Shown here piece after piece: positions 1 through 10,662 of a DNA stretch of 64,000 nt. Below the pieces are notes generated by a model. That model had not been told where the DNA came from, made no database searches, and worked only from the letters and a program-made list of their open reading frames with translations. Made by a program: the position numbers and the translations under genes. The stretch spans positions 1 to 64,000 of the forward strand of contig NZ_CP076444.2 in assembly GCF_020023735.2 (NCBI RefSeq), read 5' to 3'. Numbering within the stretch: the first letter of the stretch is position 1; each line of letters starts with the position of its first letter. The stretch is from Mycoavidus sp. HKI. GTDB taxonomy: Bacteria > Pseudomonadota > Gammaproteobacteria > Burkholderiales > Burkholderiaceae.

Positions 1-1479
1 ATGAATGATTTTTGGCAACAATGCTCCACTTTGTTGGAGCAAGAGCTTCCCTCCCAGCAATATCAGACGTGGATCAAACCACTCTCTTTGCTCGAATTTG
101 ATATTGAGGCAAGTACTCTGCATATTGCCGCACCAAACCGCTTTAAGCTCGATTGGGTAAAAAGCCAATTTTCTAGCCGTATCGCCGATCTGGCGCGAGA
201 TTTTTGTTGTAAACCAATGGCGGTACATTTTGTACTTGACCCCAAAGTCGCACGCCGGGCCAGCGGAGCAACCATGGCCAACTCCGTTGACTCCGCTTCT
301 GTTCATCAGACAGCTGCCGCAGACCTTACAGCCCAGATGACATCACTTAACCCGACTACAAGTGAGACACCTATTGGCCAACAGAAAAACAGCGCAGCAG
401 CAGGATCCGGATGGTCAGGTTCACCGCTTACCAATCACGAGAGCAGCGGTGCGCCAGAGCGCTCAAAATTGAACCCCGTGCTCACCTTTGAAAACTTTGT
501 CACAGGCAAAGCCAATCAACTCGCGCGAGCCGCCGCCATTCAGGTTGCCGACAATCCTGCGGTTTCATACAATCCGCTTTTTCTATATGGTGGTGTAGGT
601 CTGGGCAAAACACATTTGATTCATGCAATTGGCAACCAACTTAGGCAGCAAAAAGTGGGCGCGCGAATTCGCTACATTCATGCGGAGCAATATGTATCAG
701 ATGTTGTAAAGGCTTATCAGCGTAAAGCCTTCGATGAATTTAAGCGGTATTATCACTCGCTCGATCTTTTGCTAATTGATGATATTCAATTCTTTTCCGG
801 CAAATCGCGCACCCAGGAAGAATTTTTCTATGCTTTCGAAGCGCTGGTTGCCAATAAAGCACAGGTTATTATCACCAGCGATACCTATCCCAAAGAAATC
901 TCCGGCATAGACGACCGGCTCATTTCACGCTTTGACTCCGGCTTAACCGTGGCCGTTGAGCCGCCTGAGCTGGAGATGCGCGTGGCTATTTTGCTGCGCA
1001 AGGCGCATTCGGAAGGTGTTGATTTGTCAGAGGATGTCGCGTTTTTCGTGGCTAAACATTTACGCTCAAATGTGCGTGAACTCGAAGGCGCCCTACGCAA
1101 GATTCTTGCCTATTCAAAATTTCATGGCCGCGAAATTACTATCGAGCTGACTAAAGAAGCGCTCAAGGATTTGCTCACCGTGCAAAATCGGCAAATCTCC
1201 GTCGACAATATCCAGAAGACGGTCGCTGACCGTTATGGCATAAAAATAGCGGATATGTATTCAAAAAAACGTCCGGCAGATATTGCCCGCGCGCGCCAAA
1301 TTGCGATGTATCTGGCCAAAGAGCTCACGCAAAAGAGCCTGCCCGAAATTGGCGAACTCTTTGGGGGGCGCGATCACACCACGGTTTTGCACGCCGTGCG
1401 CAAAATTGCGGATGTCCGCAGCAAAGATGCGCTGCTCAACCGTGAACTGCATGTATTAGAACAAACCCTGAAAGGTTGA
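1..1479 (+). CDS. dnaA: Chromosomal replication initiator protein DnaA
   Basis: Encodes the AAA+ ATPase that binds DnaA boxes at oriC, melts the origin and recruits the helicase. The 492-residue product has domain I (about 1-90), a variable Ser/Thr/Ala-rich linker (about 90-155), the AAA+ core with Walker [10 protein letters not shown] near residue 198 and Walker [11 protein letters not shown] near 257, and domain IV with the DnaA signature [11 protein letters not shown] near 455. Length is normal for Burkholderiales and the N-terminus MNDFWQQCS is typical of that order. The ATG is the first base of the window, which suggests the source record was numbered from dnaA, so the upstream promoter and origin cannot be seen. 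dnaN follows after about 100 bp, the conserved order. Base use is A/T richer than in the PKS genes downstream. Confidence 0.98.
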   Translation: MNDFWQQCSTLLEQELPSQQYQTWIKPLSLLEFDIEASTLHIAAPNRFKLDWVKSQFSSRIADLARDFCCKPMAVHFVLDPKVARRASGATMANSVDSASVHQTAAADLTAQMTSLNPTTSETPIGQQKNSAAAGSGWSGSPLTNHESSGAPERSKLNPVLTFENFVTGKANQLARAAAIQVADNPAVSYNPLFLYGGVGLGKTHLIHAIGNQLRQQKVGARIRYIHAEQYVSDVVKAYQRKAFDEFKRYYHSLDLLLIDDIQFFSGKSRTQEEFFYAFEALVANKAQVIITSDTYPKEISGIDDRLISRFDSGLTVAVEPPELEMRVAILLRKAHSEGVDLSEDVAFFVAKHLRSNVRELEGALRKILAYSKFHGREITIELTKEALKDLLTVQNRQISVDNIQKTVADRYGIKIADMYSKKRPADIARARQIAMYLAKELTQKSLPEIGELFGGRDHTTVLHAVRKIADVRSKDALLNRELHVLEQTLKG

Positions 1480-1526
1480 TTTTTCAGGCACAATATAGGT
1501 TTTTCTCTGCCCATTTTAGGTAGAAA

Positions 1527-1549
1527 GCGCTTCCCCTTAAGCGAAGCGC
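1527..1549 (+). other. Imperfect hairpin between dnaA and dnaN
   Basis: Seven-base arms GCGCTTC and GAAGCGC flank a 9-base loop in the dnaA-dnaN spacer. No T run follows, so it is a poor candidate for an intrinsic terminator. It may only be a leader structure for dnaN. No consensus DnaA box (TTATCCACA) was seen in the spacer. Confidence 0.3.
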
Positions 1550-1577
1550 AACCCGTTCAAGCTAAAGAAGGATATGT

Positions 1578-2687
1578 ATGCAATTGGTTAAGACCGAACG
1601 AGAGAAGCTTTTGCGGCCACTGCAAGCTGTCAGCGGAGTCGTGAAGCGCCGTAGCAATACCACCCTGCCTATTTTGACTAACCTGCTGATCACTAAACAG
1701 GGCTCGGAGGTATCATTTCTGTCTACTGACCTCGAGCTGCAGATCATGACGCGGGCCGAGTTAAGTTCCGGCACAGAGCAGGGCGCAACCACGGTTGCCG
1801 CGCTTAAGTTGGTCGATATCCTGCGGGCTATGCCTGATGGAGAGGTGAGCCTAAACCTCTCTGATAAGCGCCTGACGGTACAATCCGGCAAAAGCCGTTT
1901 CGCCTTACAAACGCTTCCAGCGAGTGATTTTCCGACCATTTCGCAAAATCAGGCGTTCGATGCGAGTATCACCATTAGCCAAAAAGCCTTTCGGCAACTG
2001 TTGGGTTTTGTGCATTTCGCCATGGCCCAACAAGATATCCGTTACTACTTAAATGGCATGTTGCTCATCGTTGACGGCAGCCAATTGATGGCCGTTGCGA
2101 CCGACGGCCATCGCCTAGCGTTCGCGTCAACCTCAGTTGAGGGTTCATTTGCACGGCAGGAAGTGATTATCCCTCGCAAAACGATTCTCGAATTACAACG
2201 CTTGCTTGAAGATAATGACGAAGCGCTTTGTATCGATCTCGCCCCAACTCAGGCGCGCTTTACTTTTAGCCAAATTGAACTGATTTCTAAATTAGTTGAG
2301 GGTAAATTTCCTGATTTCCAGCGCGTCATTCCAAAGGGCTATACTAATACCTTTACCATTGGCCACGGCGAATTCCAGCAGGCTCTAATGCGCTCCGCCA
2401 TTTTGACATCCGACAAATTTAAGGGCGTGCGTTGCTTAATTGCGCCGGGCCAATTAAAAATTACGTCGAACAATGCAGAGCAAGAAGAGGCTCAAGAGGA
2501 GTTGGAAATTGCCTATGATGGCGCGTCAGCCGATATCGGCTTTAACGTAACCTATTTGCTTGATGTACTCTCCAATGTAAAGGCTGACATGCTGCAATTT
2601 AGCCTAGGAGACTCTAACTCTAGCGTACTTTTAACGATTCCCGGCAATGAGGATTTTAAATACGTCGTCATGCCAATGAGAATTTAA
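1578..2687 (+). CDS. dnaN: DNA polymerase III beta sliding clamp
   Basis: Encodes the ring-shaped processivity factor of the replicative polymerase, which also docks many replication and repair proteins. The 369-residue product starts MQLVKTEREKLLRPLQAVSGVV, shows the conserved KRRSNTTLPILTNLLI segment near 24-41, and ends with the characteristic YVVMPMRI tail. Length equals the family norm (about 366-370). The start ATG is preceded by AAGGA at 1568-1572. It lies between dnaA and gyrB on the same strand, the standard origin-proximal operon. Nothing unusual was seen. Confidence 0.98.
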   Translation: MQLVKTEREKLLRPLQAVSGVVKRRSNTTLPILTNLLITKQGSEVSFLSTDLELQIMTRAELSSGTEQGATTVAALKLVDILRAMPDGEVSLNLSDKRLTVQSGKSRFALQTLPASDFPTISQNQAFDASITISQKAFRQLLGFVHFAMAQQDIRYYLNGMLLIVDGSQLMAVATDGHRLAFASTSVEGSFARQEVIIPRKTILELQRLLEDNDEALCIDLAPTQARFTFSQIELISKLVEGKFPDFQRVIPKGYTNTFTIGHGEFQQALMRSAILTSDKFKGVRCLIAPGQLKITSNNAEQEEAQEELEIAYDGASADIGFNVTYLLDVLSNVKADMLQFSLGDSNSSVLLTIPGNEDFKYVVMPMRI

Positions 2688-2698
2688 GCACAGAATAG

Positions 2699-5245
<2,547 letters not shown>

Positions 5246-5278
5246 TCTGTAAGTGGCCGGCTAAACCAGTAGAGTCTT

Positions 5279-5296
5279 TCCTGACATTTTTCAGGA
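5279..5296 (+). other. Small hairpin downstream of gyrB
   Basis: Arms TCCTGA and TCAGGA (6 bp) surround a 6-base loop about 35 bp after the gyrB stop. No T run follows, so a termination role is doubtful. The right arm overlaps the AGGAGG motif discussed with the small ORF at 5307, so the hairpin could mask that ribosome binding site. Confidence 0.3.
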
Positions 5297-5304
5297 GGCT
5301 TGAG

Positions 5305-5327
5305 CAATGTGCAAAATTTGCACATTG
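5305..5327 (+). promoter_or_regulatory. Near-perfect 23-bp palindrome, operator-like
   Basis: Eleven-base arms CAATGTGCAAA and TTTGCACATTG are separated by a single A. Such a long dyad with a one-base centre is typical of a binding site for a dimeric repressor. It covers the start codon of the small ORF at 5307. It does not match the parS consensus. No regulator gene lies next to it, so its partner is unknown. Confidence 0.45.
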
Positions 5328-5432
5328 CCGGATATGCTACGCTTTGGCGAGGTATTCGAGGCCGAGGAAATTATCTACGCGCTGAGTAGACAATTGCTTC
5401 AAATATGCAGCTGGCGGCTCGTTGAACCGTAG
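5307..5432 (+). CDS. Possible 41-aa protein of unknown function
   Basis: A short open frame starting MCKICTLPDMLRFGEVFEAE and ending at a TAG at 5430-5432. It has a strong AGGAGG at 5293-5298 with 8-base spacing to the ATG. The first codons lie inside the palindrome at 5305-5327, so an operator role there would control this ORF. It contains three cysteines, CxxC at residues 2-5 plus one near the end, and a mostly hydrophilic helix-like middle. Its end overlaps the end of the convergent DUF849 gene by about 34 bp. No family is recognised. It could equally be the surviving start of a longer gene truncated here. Confidence 0.3.
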   Translation: MCKICTLPDMLRFGEVFEAEEIIYALSRQLLQICSWRLVEP

Positions 5433-6547
5433 CGGAATAATTGAACCTCTTCACGGGGTATGCCGAGTCGATCTCTTAACTGCGCTGGTGTGATGACAGA
5501 TATTCCTTGTGCTTTTAATGCTAGTCGAATTGCTCGTACTTGCTCACTTGTGCTGGATGCTTTACGAATACGACCCGGCACGAGTTCGTCAACGACCGTC
5601 AGTGCATCCTCGAAGCCAATGCGGATGCCATCTAAATCGAGTGCTAATGCAACACTCGTCAAAATAGTTTGCATATTACCCGGCATTAACATTGAGATAA
5701 TCGAAGCAGGGCAACATTGCCGGATGCGTTGCGTAATGGGCGATAGATATTCTATGGCGAGTTCGGTTGCTAAGGTTTGAGATGCCGCATCATCAGCTTG
5801 CAATAGATCGCTGATACGTTGACGGATAGAAAGAGGAATTAATGAGTCATCAACCAATTCCCCATTTTCTGCTCCCCGTTTTTGTTGATCAACGCCTGCC
5901 ACTAGCATGAATAGCACAGGTGTTTCCAGTTCTTCTAACGCTCCCTTATAAGTGGTCAGTGCGTTATTTAAAATGGTGAGATTGAACACTTCCACCTCAG
6001 GACGAATACGGTGAGCTTTAAGGTGGGCTAATTGCGAATCAATAAAATCTGGAGGATTTTCATAGCCTCCGCCACCTGTAAATAGTACCGGCCCAGGGCT
6101 GAATGACGCAATATCTGGAACAAGTTTGCGCACACCATAAGGCTTTAAATGAGCGCGTCGTAATGGACTGTCAAATGCTGCTTTGTTACCTCGTACGCTT
6201 GTTGAAAGATTGATTACACCGCCAGGATTTTGCTCTAGAAGGGCTGGCACGATGATGTCAAATTGTGTCAGATCGATGTGATTGGCTTGTCCACTGCTTG
6301 ACAGAGAAGCGCCTAAGCCGGGAATTTTTTCGATACGCTTGTCACTTGTATCTCTAGTGTGCAAATGCACTAGCGCTGCCCCCTCCTGAAACGAAAGATG
6401 GCACTCCTCGATAATTCTATCGGGAGAAATGGGCATGTGAGGGGAACAAGCTTTTCCAGGGTGCCAATACCCAGCAGGTTGATCTGCCCATCCGGAATTG
6501 AGCAGTGTTTCAAAAACTGTCGGTATTTTCTCAATAACCCGGGGCAA
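5399..6547 (-). CDS. BKACE family (DUF849, 3-keto-5-aminohexanoate cleavage enzyme-like) protein
   Basis: Members of this TIM-barrel, divalent-metal (usually Zn) family condense beta-keto acids with acetyl-CoA and cleave the product; the founding member acts on 3-keto-5-aminohexanoate in lysine fermentation, but substrates vary widely. The 382-residue product shows the metal-binding HLHTRD motif near residue 60, a GGVINLSTS strand near 110, MLMPGNMQ near 285 and GIRIGFEDAL near 307. The listed start is a TTG; the frame stays open about 13 codons further upstream to a stop at 6587-6589 with no ATG, so either a rare start is used or the original 5' end was replaced at the scar boundary. Substrate cannot be deduced. 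The gene converges on gyrB and has no obvious operon partner. Confidence 0.75.
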   Translation of the reverse strand: MPRVIEKIPTVFETLLNSGWADQPAGYWHPGKACSPHMPISPDRIIEECHLSFQEGAALVHLHTRDTSDKRIEKIPGLGASLSSSGQANHIDLTQFDIIVPALLEQNPGGVINLSTSVRGNKAAFDSPLRRAHLKPYGVRKLVPDIASFSPGPVLFTGGGGYENPPDFIDSQLAHLKAHRIRPEVEVFNLTILNNALTTYKGALEELETPVLFMLVAGVDQQKRGAENGELVDDSLIPLSIRQRISDLLQADDAASQTLATELAIEYLSPITQRIRQCCPASIISMLMPGNMQTILTSVALALDLDGIRIGFEDALTVVDELVPGRIRKASSTSEQVRAIRLALKAQGISVITPAQLRDRLGIPREEVQLFRYGSTSRQLHI

Positions 6548-6689
6548 CCATCGTGCAACGCCGCGCCGTTTGGTCGGCTGGCTTCGTCAAGATCGGCGGA
6601 GCAGCATGCTCGTGCGACGTAACGAATTTTGCTTGTAAACGGTAGAGGGGGATGTTAACGTTCATCGCGCCGACATCATTTCCGCCACA

Positions 6690-7041
6690 TTTATGACCCT
6701 CCCTACAAAATTTATACTACCCGACATTGCACGAGAAGGGCTCGGGCCGCAGGAGCAGGAATTGCGGGCGTGGATCGAGCAACTCGTAGAAGTAGCCAGT
6801 GGCTTGCAGCAAGAGGTTGAGTAACTGAAACAGGAGGCCGCCCGACTCAAAAAAGCCAGGGGTACGTAGCGTGAGAAGCGCCGTGCTGAAGAAACTCTCA
6901 GCACCGTATGTCGCCGAAGCCGACCGGACGCCCGCGGTCATGAAGGTGTTCGCATGGAGTGACGGACTGGTCGAAATCATCCATCAATTGCTGGAGGAAA
7001 GGGGGCATCTGAAAGATGATGTTGCCCCGTACATACAGTAG
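6690..7041 (+). pseudogene. Degraded transposase-like debris (two short frames)
   Basis: Between the DUF849 gene and the lanthipeptide synthetase remnant there is no intact gene. A frame from the ATG at 6693 encodes 43 residues (MTLPTKFILPDIAREGLG...) ending at TAA 6822-6824. The same frame continues after that stop with LKQEAARLKKARGT to a TAG at 6867-6869, so the whole reads as an amphipathic Leu/Glu/Gln/Lys-rich coiled coil broken by stops. A second frame from GTG 6871 encodes about 56 residues (ending HLKDDVAPYIQ) and stops at 7039-7041. The coiled-coil style resembles the leader of IS66-type transposases, but this is a weak resemblance and no terminal repeats were identified. The rest of 6548-6690 shows nothing recognisable. 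Confidence 0.35.
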
Positions 7042-7044
7042 GGC

Positions 7045-8165
7045 AAGGTAGGAAAGGGTTTATCTGCTGTATATGACCAACCTCGCGCGCCGTGGCCGTC
7101 TTGCTTGTCTTGACTGTACGAAATGTCATGACGCAGCGCGCGCAATCCGGCCTCAATATAATGCTCGCGCTTAGTGAGTAACCCTAAGTAGAGCAATACA
7201 AGCGCAATGCCGGATGCACCGTAACCAAGACCAAGATGCACTTTGCCATCGGTATAGGGCCAATATAGGCCGCGTGTGGCATCCGTGTGTGCGTGAGAAA
7301 GTATTTCATCGGCCACACTGGTGGATGCCTCTAGAAACTGTTCGTCTTGTGTCTCCAAAAATAGCCGGAGTGCGGAGAATGCCCAGCCAGCTTGGCCTTC
7401 GAAGAGCCCGTGCGAACGATCAAATAGCGGGTGCGAGCGTGCTCGCATCAACAACGTACTGGCCTGCTCAATATCCTGCAATTCAATAAGCACCCATACG
7501 ATACCAGCCTGGCCCATCAAGAAGCCGGGCGTATAGTGCTCGTTCGTGATGGGGTGCCGATGGGCCCAATCACGCCATGCTGGGTTGATTGGTAAGCCAG
7601 CCCGATGCAGTCCGAAGAGTGTTCCGTACGCGCCACATCCCAGGCTTAAAGGATTCGTGCCGAACACGCGGTAATCGCAAGGAAATAAACGATCGTCGCG
7701 AGAAAGATCAGCATGGGATGCAATGAAGGAGCCCAGTCCGTCAATTGTCGTATCAATATGACTACGCGTTGGCAAGGGTATAGGGCGGGAAGTGGTGACA
7801 GCGTGGTCCCAGTTCGTTGACTTGAGCTTGGCATACATCTCAGATGCAGTTGGGCGGTGCTCTGGATGTGCAGACAATCCAGCAACTACCGCCTGCGTGA
7901 TTTCCTCAGGAAATGACGCATCAGCGAAGAGCTCTTCGACTATCTGCGCAACGCGCTCGGGTACGAGACGAAAAAATGCATTTGCCGGAAAGGCGAACGC
8001 CAGCATCATGGCCGCTAGCGAATAATAATCGCTCGTGAATTCAACTTCGGTCTTTGCGTTCTGACCAAGTGGCGTATAGCCTGGCGTTCTGAGGCCAGTC
8101 AACATGTCAATGCCAGGCTGACATGCCGTTTCAAAATCGATAAATGTAATCCGTTCGGCGCACAC
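7045..8165 (-). pseudogene. Class III/IV lanthipeptide synthetase (LanKC/LanL-type) remnant, kinase C-lobe plus partial cyclase
   Basis: Intact enzymes carry a lyase, a Ser/Thr kinase and a LanC-like cyclase domain and make lanthionine rings in a precursor peptide. Here the frame begins inside the kinase: ITFIDFETACQPG resembles the DFG/DFE metal-binding loop, followed by kinase C-lobe features (SDYYSLAAMMLAF and AHPEHRPTASEMYAKL). The LanC-like part follows with LGCGAYGTLFGLHRAG, FLMGQAGIVWVL, GLFEGQAGWAFSALRL and LGLGYGASGIALVLLYLG, the helical-repeat motifs of the cyclase barrel. The lyase and the kinase N-lobe are missing because the Tn3 fragment replaces them near 8165. The C-terminal end of the cyclase, where zinc ligands would lie, is also missing, lost near 7050. 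No precursor peptide gene was seen. A longer open frame extends to 8648 but that part is antisense to the transposase. Confidence 0.7.
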
Positions 8166-8957
8166 GAATACGAAGGCCACCATGTGTTCGACATCTGGTA
8201 TCGCAACACGTCGGACATCGTGCCGACTGCGATCACCGGCGACATGCACAGTGTCAACAAGGCCAACTTCGCCATACTGTACTGGTTCGGGCTGCGCTTC
8301 GAGCCGCGCTTTACCGACCTGGAAGATCAATTGCAGGAGCTGTACTGCGCCGACGATCCAGCGCTGTACGAGAAGCGCCTGATCCAGCCGGTCGGCCAGA
8401 TCAACCGACAACTCATCATCAGCGAGAAGTCGAACATCGACCAGATCATCGCCACGCTGGGCCTCAAGGAAATAACCCAGAGCACGCTGATTCGCAAGCT
8501 GTGCACCTACACCGCACCAAATCCGACACGGCGCGCGATCTTCGAGTTCGACAAGCTCATCCGTAGCATCTACACGTTGCGCTACCTGCGCGATCCGAAA
8601 CTGGAACGGAACGTGCATCGCTCGCAGAACCGAGTCGAGTCCTACCACCAGCTACGCTCGACCATCGCGCAAGTCGGTGGAAAGAAGGAATTGACCGGTC
8701 GCACCGACATCGAAATTGAGATCAGCAATCAGTGCGCCAGGCTGATCGCCAACGCGATCATCTACTACAACTCGGCCATCCTGTCGCACCTGCTGACGAA
8801 GTACGAGGCGAGTGGCAACGCCAAGGCCGTGGCGCTGATCATCCAGATGTCGCCGGCGGCCTGGCGGCACATCCTGTTGAACGGTCACTACACCTTCCAG
8901 AGCGGCGGCAAGATGATCGATCTGGACGCGCTCCTGGCTGAACTAGAGTTGGGATGA
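8163..8957 (+). pseudogene. Tn3-family transposase TnpA, C-terminal fragment
   Basis: About 265 residues remain of a protein normally near 1000. The surviving part contains the end of the DDE catalytic region: HVFDIWYRNTSDIVP, TGDMHSVNKANFAILYWFG, then HRSQNRVESYHQLR with the conserved late Glu, KKELTGRTDIEIEISNQCARL, and SPAAWRHILLNGHYTFQ near the C-terminus. All are hallmark Tn3-family strings. In-frame codons upstream of the GTG at 8184 (EYEGHH) still read as TnpA back to about 8163, then the sequence switches abruptly to the antisense lanthipeptide synthetase remnant. The first Asp of the DDE triad and all N-terminal DNA-binding parts are lost, so the fragment is inactive. The stop codon lies inside the terminal repeat, as is common in this family. 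Confidence 0.85.
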
Positions 8958-8988
8958 CGGAAATTTCGGCGGTTCCGGCGTACCCCCC
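8951..8988 (-). mobile_element. Terminal inverted repeat of the Tn3-family element
   Basis: Read on the reverse strand, the 38 bases begin with a run of G followed by TACGCCGGAACCGCCG and end at the tnpA stop. Tn3-family repeats are about 38 bp and begin with GGGG, so position, length and start all fit. No matching left-hand repeat was recognised in the window, as expected for a truncated element. The repeat lies only about 40 bp beyond the 3' end of the P450 gene. Confidence 0.6.
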
Positions 8989-9030
8989 CTAGTTGCCGCC
9001 TGATCGCTCTACCGGTGCATAGTCCAAGCC

Positions 9031-10446
9031 TCAACAGCTTCCAACGGGGACGGCGTGTTCATGCCCTTCCGGCAACGCCACAAGCCGGATCCTGAGGTTC
9101 TGCGGCACCGCCGACGTTGTGTATATTTCCTCTACGGCGTCCTTGTCGACAATCTCGAGCTTGAAGTGCTTCACTAGCATGGCCAACACGATTTTCATCT
9201 CGAGGTTTGACAATGACGCCCCGGGACAAGTCCGCGGCCCGTATCCGAACGGAAACTGCTTTTGCCTCATCTCCTTCAGGTCAATCGGAGTAGCATCGTC
9301 GTTTAGCCATCTCCCAGGGTTGAACACCATGTCGTTTTCGAGGTTCTTGATGCCATCCACCCGAGTCAGAGTGAAGATTCGGGTGCCCTTTTCCACGAAA
9401 AGATCGTCGATCATCGTATCCTCGAGCGCCTCCACAACGAGCGCGGGAACGGTCGACCTGATCCGGAAGGTTTCTTCGATCACCGCCTCCGTCAACGGCA
9501 GATTATTGAGGGCGTCATAGTCGACCGTTTCCATGTCGAAGCCGCTGACCTCTTCCCTCAGTCGCCTCTGGAGATCGTCATCCTGGCTAAGATACAGGCA
9601 CAGCCAGCTCAACATCGCCGCCGTTGTGCCTTCGCTGCCGAGGACGAGAATCATCATGTTGGCGAACAGATCGTCATCGGAAAGCGCGTTCTCCCCGCTG
9701 TCGGTCGCTTCTAGCATAGTGTGCAAGATGCAGTGCTCGCCGACATTTTCGTTTCTTCGCATTTTTCCCTGGACGTCCCGCGCTATGTGTATGACCATCT
9801 GCTTCAACTCTTCGATGGATTCGTCGAACTTCCGGTCGGCGGGCATTTTGACTACCCGCCAATAAGGCAGAATACTCCGCAGACGTTGGTTCATCCTATT
9901 CACGACGTTGTGAAACGTGTGGAGAATGTGATTATCGTTATTCTCCAGGCTCTTCAGGTCAATGCCGAAGACCAGCAGGCAGCCGACGTCGACCGAAAAG
10001 CATCTGAAATCATTCTGAATTTCGATCGGCTCGCCGTTGGTCTTTTTCTGTAAACGTTCGCGAAGCAGAATCGCCTTCCGGGAGATCTGCGGAATGAACG
10101 AGATGAGGCTTTTCTTGGTGAACGCAGGTATCAGCATCGGCCGTTGCCGCCGCCATTCGTCACCTTCCTTGGTGAAGATGCTGCTGAAACCGACTTCATC
10201 GAAGATCTTCGACATCTCCCTCATCCGACGAAACACGGTAGGTCGATTTTTCAGGACATGCCGTACTTGCTCAGGTTTACTTAAAACGACGAATCTTAAT
10301 TTTGCCAATTGAAAACGATAGGGTTCATGATTAAATTCCCTCGACCACTTTTCGAGCGACAGGTGTATGGCCTTCTTGTCGAGCTGATGGGCGTTGCCCA
10401 GTAGAGGAATGCCTCGCGGTGCCGGCAAATCTTTAAATGTCTTCAT
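9031..10446 (-). CDS. Cytochrome P450, probable tailoring oxygenase of the polyketide
   Basis: A 471-residue heme-thiolate monooxygenase. The I-helix oxygen-activation motif is present as GSEGTTAAMLSW near residue 275, the K-helix ExxR as EETFRIR near 323, and the heme loop as FGYGPRTCPG near 404, whose Cys ligates iron. There is no N-terminal membrane anchor, so it is probably a soluble bacterial P450 needing separate redox partners, none of which is encoded here. It lies downstream of the thioesterase-ending PKS gene on the same strand, with a 216-bp gap. In the oximidine/necroxime class a P450 could introduce the ring epoxide or a hydroxyl; this role is inferred from position only. Base use is less G/C rich than in the PKS genes. 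The ATG at 10446 has only a weak ribosome binding site. Confidence 0.88.
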   Translation of the reverse strand: MKTFKDLPAPRGIPLLGNAHQLDKKAIHLSLEKWSREFNHEPYRFQLAKLRFVVLSKPEQVRHVLKNRPTVFRRMREMSKIFDEVGFSSIFTKEGDEWRRQRPMLIPAFTKKSLISFIPQISRKAILLRERLQKKTNGEPIEIQNDFRCFSVDVGCLLVFGIDLKSLENNDNHILHTFHNVVNRMNQRLRSILPYWRVVKMPADRKFDESIEELKQMVIHIARDVQGKMRRNENVGEHCILHTMLEATDSGENALSDDDLFANMMILVLGSEGTTAAMLSWLCLYLSQDDDLQRRLREEVSGFDMETVDYDALNNLPLTEAVIEETFRIRSTVPALVVEALEDTMIDDLFVEKGTRIFTLTRVDGIKNLENDMVFNPGRWLNDDATPIDLKEMRQKQFPFGYGPRTCPGASLSNLEMKIVLAMLVKHFKLEIVDKDAVEEIYTTSAVPQNLRIRLVALPEGHEHAVPVGSC

Positions 10447-10662
10447 AGCGATAACCTAGAATCTTTGAAATGTGTTAATAAAAAATATTGGCGAATCTAT
10501 ACAATAAAAATATTCAGTATGCGAGAAAATATCGATATCGGAACACCTCCTTTTAGTAAGCTAGAGTTGAAGTTGCCGCCGTTTCGCGGACAGTTACAGG
10601 CTTCCATGTTTTCAAGTGGAGGCGAGTGTAAAAGTATTTTGCGAGATGGAGTGAAGTTCATA
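10447..10662 (-). promoter_or_regulatory. AT-rich leader between the last PKS gene and the P450 gene
   Basis: This 216-bp gap is the longest and most AT-rich stretch within the biosynthetic strand. Read on the reverse strand it contains AT runs (TTTTTATTGTATAG and ATATTTTTTATTAACA) close to the P450 start that could serve as a promoter, although no convincing -35/-10 pair with 17-base spacing is clear. A strong anti-16S motif AAAAGGAGGTG lies at 10545-10554 on the reverse strand, about 100 bases before the P450 ATG, with no ATG/GTG/TTG at a suitable distance after it. It may be a relic of a lost small gene or of an older P450 start. Confidence 0.35.

Noticed and set aside
6984..8648. A single 554-residue reverse-strand protein
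   Set aside because: Its first part (about 8170-8648) is the exact antisense of the Tn3 transposase fragment; only the 7045-8165 portion shows kinase and cyclase motifs.
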